A stretch of 64,000 nt of DNA from Fusarium oxysporum f. sp. lycopersici 4287 (taxonomy: Eukaryota; Ascomycota; Sordariomycetes; Hypocreales; Nectriaceae): contig NC_030993.1 of assembly GCF_000149955.1 (NCBI RefSeq), positions 2,844,650 to 2,908,649 of the forward strand, given 5' to 3'. A model generated the notes under the pieces. The model had not been told where the DNA came from, searched no databases, and worked only from the letters and a program-made list of their open reading frames with translations. This document shows positions 11,398-22,188 of this stretch, piece by piece. Both the position numbers and the translations under genes were made by a program. Numbering within the stretch: the stretch's first letter is position 1; every line of letters begins with the position of its first letter.

Positions 11398-13423
11398 ATG
11401 GTCTTCTATCCTCCTCCCTCGGTTAGCCTGCCCTTCGGTAAACTCACCCTGTCGTCAGTTTCAGCTCCTCTACTCACATTCCTTAGAACCTCCCGAGTCA
11501 ATCACCATCCCCGATTTCATCTTCAGCGATAAGCACGCTCGCAAACCTATTGCTCAGTCCAGGAATCCCTTCACATGTGGTATCTCTGGTAAGACGTACA
11601 CCACAGAAGAGGTCATCCAGCGTGAGAAACTTCTCGCGCGTGCTCTTGCGAAGCGTCTTGGCTATGATGTCCACGATGGAACAGAGTGGGATAGAGTAGT
11701 TGCGCTATTCTCAGTCAACACTGTACGTTTGAGCTCAGTCACACAAAACCCAACTAACGTATAAGATCGACTACATTACCATGACCCATGCTGTTCATCG
11801 TTTGAACGGAATCGTCACACCCGCCAGTGCCGCATATTCTGCCCCAGAACTCGAGCACCAGCTCCGCTCATCCGGCGCAAACGCCCTTTTCACTTGTGTT
11901 CCTCTTCTTGAGACTGCTCTCACTGCCGCGAAGGCTGTCGGTATCCCTGAGGATCGTGTCTTTCTTCTGCCCGTGCCTGGCTTTGAGTCTAAGCCACCTT
12001 TTAAGTCAATTGATGATTTGATTGCAGAGGGCAAGGATGCGCCTGAACTTCAGCCTCTGAATTGGATCAAAGGCCAAGGCTTGAGGCAAGTTGCGTATCT
12101 ATGCTACTCCAGTGGAACATCAGGTCTTCCCGTAAGTCCCCACCAGATTTTGATGAAATGAGTACGCGGCTCACAAACTGTAGAAAGCGGTTGAAATCAC
12201 TCATGTCAATGTGATCGCAAACGTCATGCAAATGACAGTCCAAAACGAGGAGGGTCGAAAAGCAGCGGGAGTCGACACTCAGGTTCAGCTTGGTCTCTTA
12301 CCACTCAGTCACATTTACGGCCTCGTCCCAGTCGCTCATTGGGGTAATGTCATCTCACTCCGTTCCCATGCCTCACTGAACTAACTTGTATCGAGGCATC
12401 TACAATGGCGATGAGACAGTCATTCTGCCCAAGTTCGAGCTTAAGATGTTTCTTGCTACTGTCCAACGCTATAAGATCGAACAAATGGCTCTCGTCCCTC
12501 CCATCATGGTCCAAATGCTGAGTCACAAGGCTGAATGCCAAAAGTACGACCTCAGCTCTGTCCGCTTCATCTTCAGCGGTGCTGCTCCCCTTGGAAAGGA
12601 GACAATCTTTGGCTTGAATGAAATCTGGCCCAAGTGGAATATCTGCCAAGGCTACGGTACGTCCCCTTCAATCACGCGTCGTGTCTCGTCACTAACTTTG
12701 TAGGTCTCACTGAAACGTCACCCGTGGTCTCATCAACCACCGAACTCGATATCGATCCCGGCTCCTCGGGATCGCTTCTTCCCGGCATCAAGGCTAAGGT
12801 CATCGATGCTGAAGGCAAAGAGGTTACGGAATACAACACCCCCGGTGAACTCTACGTCCAAGGCCCCAGTGTTGTTCTGGGATATCTCAACAATGCAAAG
12901 GCCACAGCTGAGACCTTTGTAAACCACGGCGATGGACGCTGGATGCGAACAGGTGATGAGGTTATTGTTCGCAAGTCACCCAAGGGCATCGAACACCTTG
13001 TCATCGTGGACCGAATCAAGGAACTTATTAAAGTCAAGGTAAATTTCACTATCTCAACATCTTTGCTCACCTACTTACATACTCCACTAGGGCCACCAAG
13101 TCGCACCAGCTGAGCTCGAAGCTCATCTTCTCACCCATCCTCTCGTCGACGACTGTGCCGTTATTCAAGTCCCTGATGACCGAGCTGGCGAAGTCCCCAA
13201 GGCCTTCGTCGTCAAAGCACCCGAGGCCAAGGGCATGTCCGACGAGGAGGTCACAAAAAGCATCAACAAGCACGTCGAAGAGCACAAGGCGCGACACAAG
13301 TGGCTCAAGGGCGGCATCGAGTTCATCGAAATTATTCCCAAGAGTCCTAGTGGCAAGATCCTTCGACGTCTGTTGAGAGACAAGGAGAAGCAGGCCCGCA
13401 AGGAGAAGGGCGCCAAGCTGTAA
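11398..13423 (+). CDS. Peroxisomal acyl-CoA/4-coumarate-CoA ligase-like enzyme
   Basis: An adenylate-forming (ANL superfamily) acid-CoA ligase, forming an acyl-AMP and then an acyl-CoA thioester. The 576-residue model shows the P-loop-like A3 motif (CYSSGTSGLPKAVEITH), GLLPLSHIYGL, the A5 motif QGYGLTETSP, GELYVQGP, the A7 motif RWMRTGDE, the hinge VDRIKELIKVKGHQV and the catalytic-lysine motif PKSPSGKILRR. The last three residues, AKL, form a peroxisomal targeting signal type 1. Six short introns: 11438-11486, 11723-11765, 12132-12183, 12344-12395, 12657-12703 and 13039-13090. The first donor is taken at 11438 because an earlier GT at 11422 gives the wrong frame. The substrate (fatty, phenylpropanoid or polyketide acid) cannot be told from sequence. 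The CCTCGG pair upstream suggests fatty-acid control. Confidence 0.9.
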
Positions 13424-14050
13424 TGATATGGTGCATAGAGAGTGTAAGAAAGAGAGGGAAATTTATGCGCTTCCTACAAGGAAGTAGAGCGATTAATGAC
13501 TATTAGATAACTTAACAAACTTATCATATATCTTTGATCTTATGGCAAGCCTATGATATTAAATCCCGGCTTCATGGTATCAGGGCCATGCCAACCATAA
13601 GAAGAAAAGCACGATGGTCAGCGAATACAATCGAGAATCGAGAACGAGTAGGATCGTCGCCAAAGGGAGCTGAACTCTTAATGAACGGGACGCTCTCCAA
13701 TTGACGATTGATTGCTCAATGTGCTCTTGGGAACCATAAAACCCATCTTACATGCTCTTATCCTGTACATCGGACTGACGGCATCGCCAAGTAAAGGAAC
13801 TCCTTGAAGAGACTATAGATCAGGATTAATGCAGTTTCCAGAATCATTCATGATATCACATTGATGCAAGCCCGAGTATTCATTAAAGCACTGAGACGAC
13901 TGCTTTGTATTGAATAAAGTCTAGCTGAGATGTCTATAAAGCGAATGGAACTTTTGTATTATATCGATTCATTAATCTTTACCCGGAGACTCATAAGATC
14001 CCCTGCCCCGTTTTCATGAGATACTTTCGTGAGTCTGTCTCATAGATTTC
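13424..14050. other. Convergent 3' region
   Basis: About 630 A/T-rich bases between the converging 3' ends of the acyl-CoA ligase and the siderophore transporter. They should hold both polyadenylation regions; no gene is visible. Confidence 0.5.
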
Positions 14051-15917
14051 TTAGAAGACCATGCCCTTGGCCTGCTTGCTTTGAGCATCCTTCTCCTTGA
14101 TGTCAATGTTTCTCCACATGAAGAGGCAGATGACGCAAAGAGGGATGAACGCGCAACCAGCGTAGATCATCTTTTTCTGCACAAAGTCATAAGCAGCAAT
14201 AATAGCGTCTCGCTCAGGGCTACCAGCAGGGTAAGACAGCTGAACATTGATGTCGCCATAGATGGTAGCAGTCATGTTCTTGGCAGACTCGGGAAGCTGC
14301 TTGGCAAGCTCGGTGGGGAGCATGTTTGTCCAGATGCCACCAGCAATAGCCACACCGATGGAGGAGCCGATACCACCGAACATACCCCAGATAGCCAGAG
14401 CGACGGCGACATCCTGATGCTTGACTGAAGACATGACTGCGATACGTGCAGTCAAGGACCAGATACCACTGTAGATACCGTTGAAAAGCTGACACATGAC
14501 GAGCCAGTTGACGGCAGTTTCAGGGTGACGGAAGTGGATGAGAAGGGCGGTACCGAGAACCAAGAAGGGCACACCGACGAAAGAAGGCCACTTGAAGCGC
14601 CCCAAGTATCGAATGGCGATACCAACGAAGGGTCCAACGAAAGCAGCCATTAGGGAGAACGAGTTGAGGATGTAACCAGAAGTAGTGACACTCTCAAAGT
14701 GAACAACCTGCAGGTAAGAGCCGTAATAGGTATCCCAGCAGAAGATAGAGGCAAACATAATACCATAGATGAGACAGGCACCCAGAATGGTGCGATCGGC
14801 AAGTAGGTGAAAGGGAAAGTAAGGCACAGGGGCGAAAAACTTCTCCCAGACGACAAAGCTGGCAATGAGAACAACACCAAGGATTGGCATGGCAATGATA
14901 TAACCAGTGGCCCATCCGTTGGGAGCAGTAGCAGCGATGCTGAAAGGGAGTAGGAGTAGAGCCCAACCGGCACTGGTCAGGAAAAGACCAATAACTAGAA
15001 TAATGTTAAAGACTAAGCGTTCAAAGCGGACAAAGATTAAACTCACCATCGAACTGCACAAAGTAATACTTGAAAGACTCCCAAATAGTGCGGTTGTGTA
15101 CCTTTTCGGGGGCAAGACCAAACTTCTTGGCCTTCATCTCATTCATAATGAAGATAACCATGACGGGAATGCAGAACGCCAACAGGATGATGCAGAACGA
15201 GCCAAAGGCCCATCGGAAGTTGACGTTCTTCAAGAAGAGCTCAGCAATCTTGGGACCGGCGAAAGTGGAACTGATGGTAGGCGTGTAGTTGATACCCATG
15301 ATGATCAATCGGTTGCGGAGAGTCGTGGTGTCAGCGACGACAACGTCAATGACATAGATGAGACCGAGATGGCCAACCCAGTAGAATGTATGCGCAGCAG
15401 CATACATCTCGACGCTGTTGCATGTAGCCTTCATGATCATACCGACAACAATCAGGAGTACCATGGCGCCGAAGCCCCAGACTCGACCCCAAATGTCAAT
15501 GATCTTGGCAAGAGTCAAGTTCCAGACGGCACCCAGAATCGAGGCTACGATACCAGTTGAAGCGAGAAGACCGTGTGAAGCGAAGGCCGAAGTGACATAT
15601 GGAATGAGGTTACTCTGCACATTCTGGAGCAGACTATCGACGAAGGAGACGAGGAACAAACTGGGGAATACAGGGTCAGTATAGTCATGGCAAGGTAAGC
15701 TGACCACTTACAAGACAAATGTGGCAATCAACATCTTCTTGGTCCAGACGCTGGTGATTGCCTCGGCTTTCTTGACACCCTGCTGCTTGAACTCATCATC
15801 GGAGAAGTCCTTGAGATCCTCATCGACCATGATGTTGTTGTTGGCGGGAGCCTTCTCGATGTCTGGAACAGACACATCGTTAACGGGCTCAGGCCCGTTC
15901 ATGGTATGAGTCGCCAT
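14051..15917 (-). CDS. MFS siderophore-iron transporter (MirB/Sit1/ARN type)
   Basis: A major facilitator superfamily importer of ferric siderophores at the plasma membrane. The 587-residue product has a hydrophilic acidic N-terminus of about 60 residues, then about 14 hydrophobic helices. Motifs of the siderophore transporter clade include LFLVSFVDSLLQNVQSNL in helix 1, DIWGRVWGFGAMVLL, the FCWDTYYGSYLQVVH loop, GIWSLTARIAVMSSVKHQD and ALAIWGMFGGIGSSIG followed by AGGIWTNMLP. A charged cytosolic tail ends the protein. Introns 15711-15661 and 15046-14995. The start at 15917 is the first ATG of the frame. A tandem ATCTGATAA array about 750 bases upstream fits repression by an SreA-type iron GATA factor. 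The class is secure; the siderophore carried is unknown, and no siderophore synthesis gene is adjacent. Confidence 0.92.
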
Positions 15918-18900
15918 TGGAACGAAGGGTATCAGAATCGTTCCAAAGGGAAGAGGTGCTCAATTCGGTTCAATGGATCGAGAGAAGAAAGAGAGAAGTA
16001 AGCTTGACGATTGCTCAATCTATGAGGGGGCCACAAGGTCGCATTGAAGGGGGGAGAGCACCCATTAAGTACCTTGCCCTACCAGGCCAAGATCGTAGCT
16101 CGTTGCAACTCTGGCTGTATGGGAAGCTCTCACTAGAGCGAGAATTGAGAACGGGATAGGCGATGATCATCCATGGCTAGATTTCATAGAACGAATCCTT
16201 CGGAAGGCTAAAACGGTAACTGGTCTCCGATGGGTGAGCTTCCTAAGCCCACCTATAACTGGCCGCGGTACGTTTGCCATGAGCCAGGTAAGGATTAAGC
16301 TCATTGAGACCCTGGGCAATCAACGGCAGAAAGCCCCTGTTCGAGACGAGCCCTCTCGCTGCAGAGACTTCCCTGGTTCTGGGCTGGCGAGAAAAAGACG
16401 CACTAACACCGATCATCCACGCTCTATTTGCTTGGCCCTACGAGTCTAACCCTTGGGAATAGCACCGTAGATGTGCCAAATGGAGACCTTGCAGTATCAA
16501 GAGCACCATCTATTGGACGAAGCTTATTTTCAGAAGCTATCCACACATCGACCGGGGTGAGTTGGCCGAGAGTGGCGTCGCTTTAACTGCTTGGTACGGT
16601 ATGGCGCCGTTTGGTGTTGACCCCCAAGAACACCAAGGCAAGTTTTTCAGCGCTAGTCGCATATCTGATCATCTGATAATCTGATAAGCAGCATCAGCAC
16701 CGAAGATCGCACCTCTTAGCCCTTCACCTTCCAGCGTGCGGCGTAGCATTGGCACGTCAATTTCATCCGTCCTTCTCCGAGTATAAGCATGTGAAGGAAA
16801 GTTAATTGACATTTTTGCCTCAGAAAAGGGCGAGAGTTCTTCCAGGGTTCCCTTGCATGTCGCTTGTCATATATTGCGAGACAGATTAGATCGATCGTAA
16901 AGCCAACAACCAACAGCGCGTTTATAGCGTTTAAAGAATCGCAGCACTGCATAGCAAGTCGTGGGGCCGTACAAGATTATTTCCCGGTAAGTGGGCGCTG
17001 GTCGATAGTGAGAATAGCCAGACTCCGATTTGGCCCTGATGAGTTTTCGGATCATTTCGAACCAGGAAGGGCAACAGAGGCGCTTTTTTTGGCGTAAATA
17101 AGGTCGTGAGTCTTGGTCTTGGCATCAGGCAATCGGAGAGAAATAGGCAAGCCACTAAAACGGGATTCCGAAGCATAATTTTTGGCCTTGGGCTGGGTCT
17201 CGAGGCTCTGCGGGACTGGTGCTCTCTTGTTTGTGCTTATCAATCTGAACGTGATATAACACTGCGAAATCGAGACTTGCCCCAGTGGCCCGGAGCTCCA
17301 CAGGCCAAAGCACGCCTAACTGATCTCGGATTCACTGATAGAGCTGTTGACGATATGGTCAAAAGGAAGTCGATGGTCAAAGTGGCCCAAAGATTGAGAC
17401 TTGAGGCAAATTCCTTTCCTTACTGGGGCCTTTGGTGTTCGGTTCAACGCCTTGGCAAGTCACTCGTCCAGTCTGGAAATAAGCCTTCCATCCAGAGCTT
17501 GTAATGTGGCTCGGAGCCAATGATGCTGGGTTGAACCCACTGTGGATGTCAAGCATCGAACTGACTGCTGCCTGGCCAATATCTTCCTTTCTCTTAACCT
17601 GCTTTGTCGTGTTCATGTGGGGGTCCGGTGATTGATGGGCCGGTTCTGCAGGATCCCATCTGAGGAATGGTTGTGTTCGATGTTCCAGACAATATGAATG
17701 CATCCTAGACCTGTTTAGCATCGCAAGAACCGACCGTCCGGGTGACATTTTCCATAAGGTGGGCCAAAGAAGTCCTTGTCGTAAAGTTAGAGACTCTTGG
17801 CGCCGGGGAGCAGTAAATAGTCTTCCAATAACATCTCAATATATCCGAACTACTGTAGTCTTTTCTGTAAGCAGCAAAGAGCCTTGTCTTTCCTGGGACC
17901 AAGAAATTGGTGTAGAGAGGTCGAGATGCACGGTCGATCTAAAGTTTGACAAGGGAATGGAGTCTTTCGAACCTCCCGATTTGATCCGCCAAAGCGTTCC
18001 TCTCGTTTCCGAGCATGGAAATGCACTTTGGAAAGAAACAATAACTCAGAGAGCATCACATCCCAATGATAGCACTCTACGAGGTGAACTGATGTCTAGA
18101 TTCATCGATATCGAGGGCTGGGTTGTGTTGCATCGCCGATCTGATGTTTGCCACCAACTGTAACTGATTGATTTGATAAGATTCGATTGTCTTGAAATGC
18201 TTAAATTGCCATCATGTCTTGGCACTGGACCCTGGTGGCGCTGCGAATCCTTCGACATCGTTGATCCTTAATTTTTGTGTGCACATGATCGGAGAAGCTA
18301 CCGTTCGACTTGCGACATTTGGAATAGACATCAATCCTAGGAACCGAAAGACTGAGAGGAACGCGTGGCCACGCCAGGGTAGGTGAGAAAACTCGAGGTC
18401 CGTGTTGTAAGTGACAGACATTCTTGGGCAACTGTGGGATGGCCTTGAGCAGTCTTACTCTGGACTCAGAAAGCTTTGATCGGATTTAAGTATGCTGCAA
18501 GTAGGCCCTGAGCTCTCTATTGCTCTCGGATGCCAAGGTAGAGCTGACAACATCCGTACATTAAGTGCCAACCGTGCCAATATCGCAAGTTTCTATCATC
18601 AACTTCGAGGAGCTTGGGACTTTTAGCAAGGATACTCAGGTCTTCATGGGCGGGTTCCAATGTGCTACTGCTTACACTCGGCACCGAAATGCTACCGAGC
18701 CGAGCGTCTTGATTTCCACTGTCTGGGCGATCGGTGGTCTGCCGAGGGTGGCAAGTTGATCGCTGTCAAGCCTATAGAAGGAAAGATTACAGCTTTCTCC
18801 AACGACCACGAGACATATACAAATGGAACGGGACATGGGAGTGGAAGTTCGATATCATAATGTCATCGAGTGGCCATTATTGAGAGAGCGCCCAGAAGAA

Positions 18901-19579
18901 TGTGATTGAGAAGGTGGTGTCCCCAAGTCTATCTGTGCAGTTGCTAGGTCGGTTCTCGCATGGCAGACGAGACCTAAGCATGGCGTTTCCCACAAACATA
19001 TATAGAAGCAGGAAAAGACAGCCCCTACATTTCTCTTCAGAAACGCAATTGTGCTACAAACCGCCAGTCGATAGAAGTATAGTCGTCTAAGGCCAGTGCT
19101 AAGTTACAAGTCATTTCAGAGTCACCGAATGTACAGGATGCTCACAGCTTCACAAGAGACAAATAACTACTTCACGCGGAAAACAGACATAGGCGAGCAT
19201 TGGGAATTGATTCAAACAAAAATAAGTCAATATTAACATTAAACAACCAGCCAGCGGGTATATATGCTTCTGTGCATCTCGGCTCAACTGGTAACTTCCC
19301 TTGCTCTTTTTCTTTTCTACTTCATTTTTTTCTTCGACCTCCAGACTTGATGTCACATGAGGATCCGGTCAGTACCAAGTTTCCACACTAATGCATAGTT
19401 CGTAAGGATCGTAAGAATGATACATGTTTGATGAGCGCGCTGTCTAACTTCCCTGGAAGCTCAAGCGGTCTCGGGGTGCGGGCGTACATAGCATACATAC
19501 AGGTCCCGCCTCAGGTACCAAGACCTAATCTATAAACAACAAGGAAAACAGAGATGATGTGCGAAGCGCATCATGACCC
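15918..19579. other. 3.7 kb gene-free interval
   Basis: This space holds the siderophore transporter promoter (GATA array listed separately) and the 3' region of the CFEM adhesin. Several open frames of 60-130 codons occur (for example 17106-17504 plus), but none has family motifs, splice signals in register or a supporting neighbour. I see no gene. Confidence 0.45.
16663..16687. promoter_or_regulatory. Tandem iron-type GATA sites
   Basis: Two perfect ATCTGATAA sites overlap by one base at 16671-16679 and 16679-16687, preceded at 16663-16670 by a near-match ATCTGATC. All three are head-to-tail with an 8-base period. ATCWGATAA is the published consensus for SreA/Urbs1-family GATA repressors of siderophore genes. 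The array lies about 750 bases upstream of the start of the minus-strand siderophore transporter. I noticed no other perfect ATCWGATAA in the intergenic spaces I read, though I did not scan the whole window by computer. Confidence 0.65.
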
Positions 19580-22188
19580 TTACAGGGCAATGGCAACAGC
19601 CAGGATGGCGGCGGCGATGCCCATGCCGTTGCGAGCGGCACCAGCAGTCACGGGAACGCCAGTAGCGGTGGGAGCGGGGAGGCCACCGGTGCCAACAGCG
19701 GGCTTGCCAGTGATGAGAGTCTCACCAGCGCCGGGAGCCTCGTAGCCGGGAGCAGGGGCCTCAGTACCGGCAGCGGGGGCGGTAGCAGGGGCAGTCTGAG
19801 CAGGGATGGGACCGTTCCAGCAGGGCCGGAGGTGAAGCCAACCTCGGGAACAACGATCTCAGTCTCAATGGTCTTGACGGTGGAGGATCCCTCAACAGTG
19901 GTGCCGCTGGCGACAACGGGCTCAGTGATGGTGGTAGCGACGACGACGGTGGTGTAGTGAGCAGAGGTGATGATGGTGGTACCAGTGACAGTGATGTGCT
20001 CAGTGACGGAGTCGGCACCGGTGGCAATACCGGGGTTCTTCTCGACGTAAGGAGCGCAGATACCCTGGAAGAAGGAGACGGCCTGGGCGACAGTGTCGTC
20101 GTTCTCAGCGTGGGCGTACAGGCACTCGAAGACGTTGTCAACGAAGTCCTTGGAGGGGCAGTAGCAGGCAGCGTCGGTGTTGTCCTTGCAGTCGGCGACG
20201 TAGTCAAGGAAGGTGTTCAAGCAGCTGGGGACAACATCGGGAACGTCGTAACCGTCCTCAGGAGCCTTAGGGGTCTCGGGCTTCTCGTCGGAGCCAGTCT
20301 TCTCGGGCTTGGGAGCCTTGTGAGTGATGGTCTCGGTGACGGGGCAGATGGTAGTGGAAACGGCAACAGTCTCGGTGACAACAGCAGGAGTGCCGGCGGT
20401 GACAGGGCAGTTGGTGACCTCAGGACCACAAGAAGTGATGGTCTTGACCTCAGTAGAGTAGATAGTGGAGGTGCTGTCGTAGCTGGTGACAATGGTGGTG
20501 TGCTCCTCGGGGACATCAGTGGTAGCGTTGGGGGAAGAACCCTCGGTGGTCTTGGCGGGCTTCTCACCAGTGGGCTTGTCGCCGGTAGGCTTCTCACCAG
20601 CAGGCTGAGTATAACCAGGCTTGTCACCACCCTCAGTAGGCTTGGTCTGGCCGGGCTTGTCGCCGGTAAGAGTCTCAGTCACAGGGCAGATAGTGGTGGA
20701 GATGGCGACGGTCTCAGTGACAACAGCGGGGGTACCAGCAGTGACGGGGCAGTTGGTAACCTCAGGGCCGCAAGAGGTGATGGTCTTGACCTCAGTGGTG
20801 TAGACGGTGGAGGTGCTGTCATAGACGGTGGTGATGACGGAGGTGTTCTCACCAGCAGGGACGGTCTTGGTCTCCTCACCAGCAGGAACGGTCTTGGTGT
20901 TCTCACCAGCAGGGACAGTCTCAGTGTTGTCGCCAGAAGGAGCAGAGGTAACCTCAGGGCCGCAAGAGGTGATGGTCTTGCCCTCAGTGGTGTAGACGGT
21001 GGAGGTGCTGTCATAGACGGTGGTGAGGACGGAGGTGTTCTCACCAGCAGGGACGGTCTTGGTCTCCTCACCAGCAGGAACGGTCTTGGTGTTCTCACCA
21101 GCAGGGACAGTCTCAGTGTTGTCGCCAGAAGGAGCAGAGGTAGTCTCGGAACCAGATGAGCCGGAGGGGGTCTGGCCGCCAGCAGGGACAGTCTTAGTCT
21201 CTTCGCCAGAAGGAACAGTCTTGGTGTTCTCGCCGTAAGGGACAGTCTCAGTGTTCTCACCAACCGGAGCGGAGGTAGTCTCAGCAGGAGAAGAACCAGA
21301 AGTGGTCTGCTCACCGGCGGGGACGGTCTCAGTGTTCTCACCAGAAGGAACGGTCTCGGTGTTCTCGCCTACAGGAGCGGAGGTGGTCTCAGCGGGAGAA
21401 GATCCAGAGGTAGTCTGCTCACCAGCGGGAACAGTCTCAGTGTTCTCGCCGTAGGGGACAGTCTCGGTGTTACCACCGGCAGGAGCAGTAGTGGTCTCCT
21501 CACCAGCAGGGACGGTCTTGGTGTTGTCACCGTAGGGGATAGTCTTGGTGTTCTCGCCGGAGGGGACGGTCTCGGTGTTGCCGCCATAAGGAGGAGTGGG
21601 AGGCTGAGGCTTGTCACAGTCGAAGTCGATCTGGGGAACCTCAATGCGGCACTTGTCCTTGGGCTTGTTGGGCTGCTTGGGGTAGACGAAGCGAACGTTC
21701 TTGGCACCACCACACTGGCTGTTGTAAACATCGGTACCGTCCTTGGAGCAGTCGGCCTGGTGCTTGCAAGTAGAGCCGTCAGGCATGTCATAGTGGAACT
21801 CGAGACGGCAGTCAAACTCGGGTCGGACGTGGAACTTCTTCAGAGAGAAAGACTTCTCCTTGCTGCCAGCACCGCAGCCGAAAGAGGGAGCCGCCTCCTT
21901 GGCAGAGCCACACTCGGCAGAGATAGACTTGCCAAAGTGTCGGCCAGTGAGATCGCGCTTCGACTTATCGGTTCCACAGGTCCAGCCCTTGAAATCAAAA
22001 TCGTTGTACTTCTCGAACTGGCCGACCTGGAGGTCATCCCAGTACCAGCCTTTCTTCTGGTTCTCCTGACACTTGTTGTCAATGGCACGAGGAGGAGTGT
22101 ACTTGGGAGCATCCTTCCAGTTACCCCAGTGAGCGGAGACCTCGCCAAGGCTGGCAGTGAGAGCCAGAAGGGCAAAGTTGGCCTTCAT
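19580..22188 (-). CDS. CFEM-domain, repeat-rich GPI adhesin (MAD1-like), frameshifted near the end
   Basis: A cell-surface protein of about 869 residues. It has a signal peptide ([19 protein letters not shown]), a Cys-containing N-terminal domain (about 20-200, with GWYWDDL and FDFKGWTCG), some 20 nine-residue repeats of the form NTETVPAGE, two copies of a Thr-rich [13 protein letters not shown] block, a second Thr-rich section, a six-cysteine CFEM-like domain (about 655-715, from [15 protein letters not shown] to GICAPYV), and a GPI tail. As printed, the frame slips at the CCC run read from 19810-19808 and finishes in a Leu/Pro jumble; the frame one base over runs through a Thr/Pro/Gly stalk to a hydrophobic [11 protein letters not shown] and stops at 19582-19580. 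Repeats plus CFEM plus GPI resemble Metarhizium MAD1 adhesins; ligand binding is inferred. No intron was found. Confidence 0.8.
20758..21141 (-). repeat. Two tandem 192-base repeats inside the adhesin gene
   Basis: Two head-to-tail copies with a 192-base (64-codon) period, offset for example between 20761 and 20953. They differ at only a few bases that I could see (GCC/ACC and GAGG/GATG on the plus strand). Each encodes three nine-residue repeats plus the [13 protein letters not shown] and [10 protein letters not shown] segment. The near identity at DNA level points to recent duplication or gene conversion. Confidence 0.8.
20845..21590 (-). repeat. Nine-residue Thr/Val/Pro/Gly coding repeats
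   Basis: About 20 degenerate 27-base units encoding [NEQ]T[EKT]T[VI]P[AYS]G[EDG], in runs broken by [22 protein letters not shown] spacers. They form the Thr-rich stalk of the CFEM adhesin and should be heavily O-mannosylated. The antisense strand stays open for long stretches only because of this composition. Confidence 0.75.

Noticed and set aside
11422..11486. First acyl-CoA ligase intron starting at GTTAGC
   Set aside because: It leaves the next exon out of frame; the donor at 11438 (GTAAAC) joins correctly.
17106..17504. 132-codon plus-strand frame between the siderophore transporter and the adhesin
   Set aside because: No recognisable domain, and competing frames of similar length on the other strand; most likely chance.
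19957..21159. 400-codon open frame on the plus strand, rich in Gly, Val, Leu and Ser
   Set aside because: It is antisense to the adhesin repeats. The opposite frame stays open only because of the Thr/Pro/Gly repeat composition; there is no signal, domain or start context.
14051..22188. An iron or siderophore biosynthesis cluster
   Set aside because: Only a transporter and a CFEM protein are present. No hydroxamate synthetase, ornithine oxygenase or acyltransferase is seen, and the adhesin promoter lacks the iron GATA consensus.
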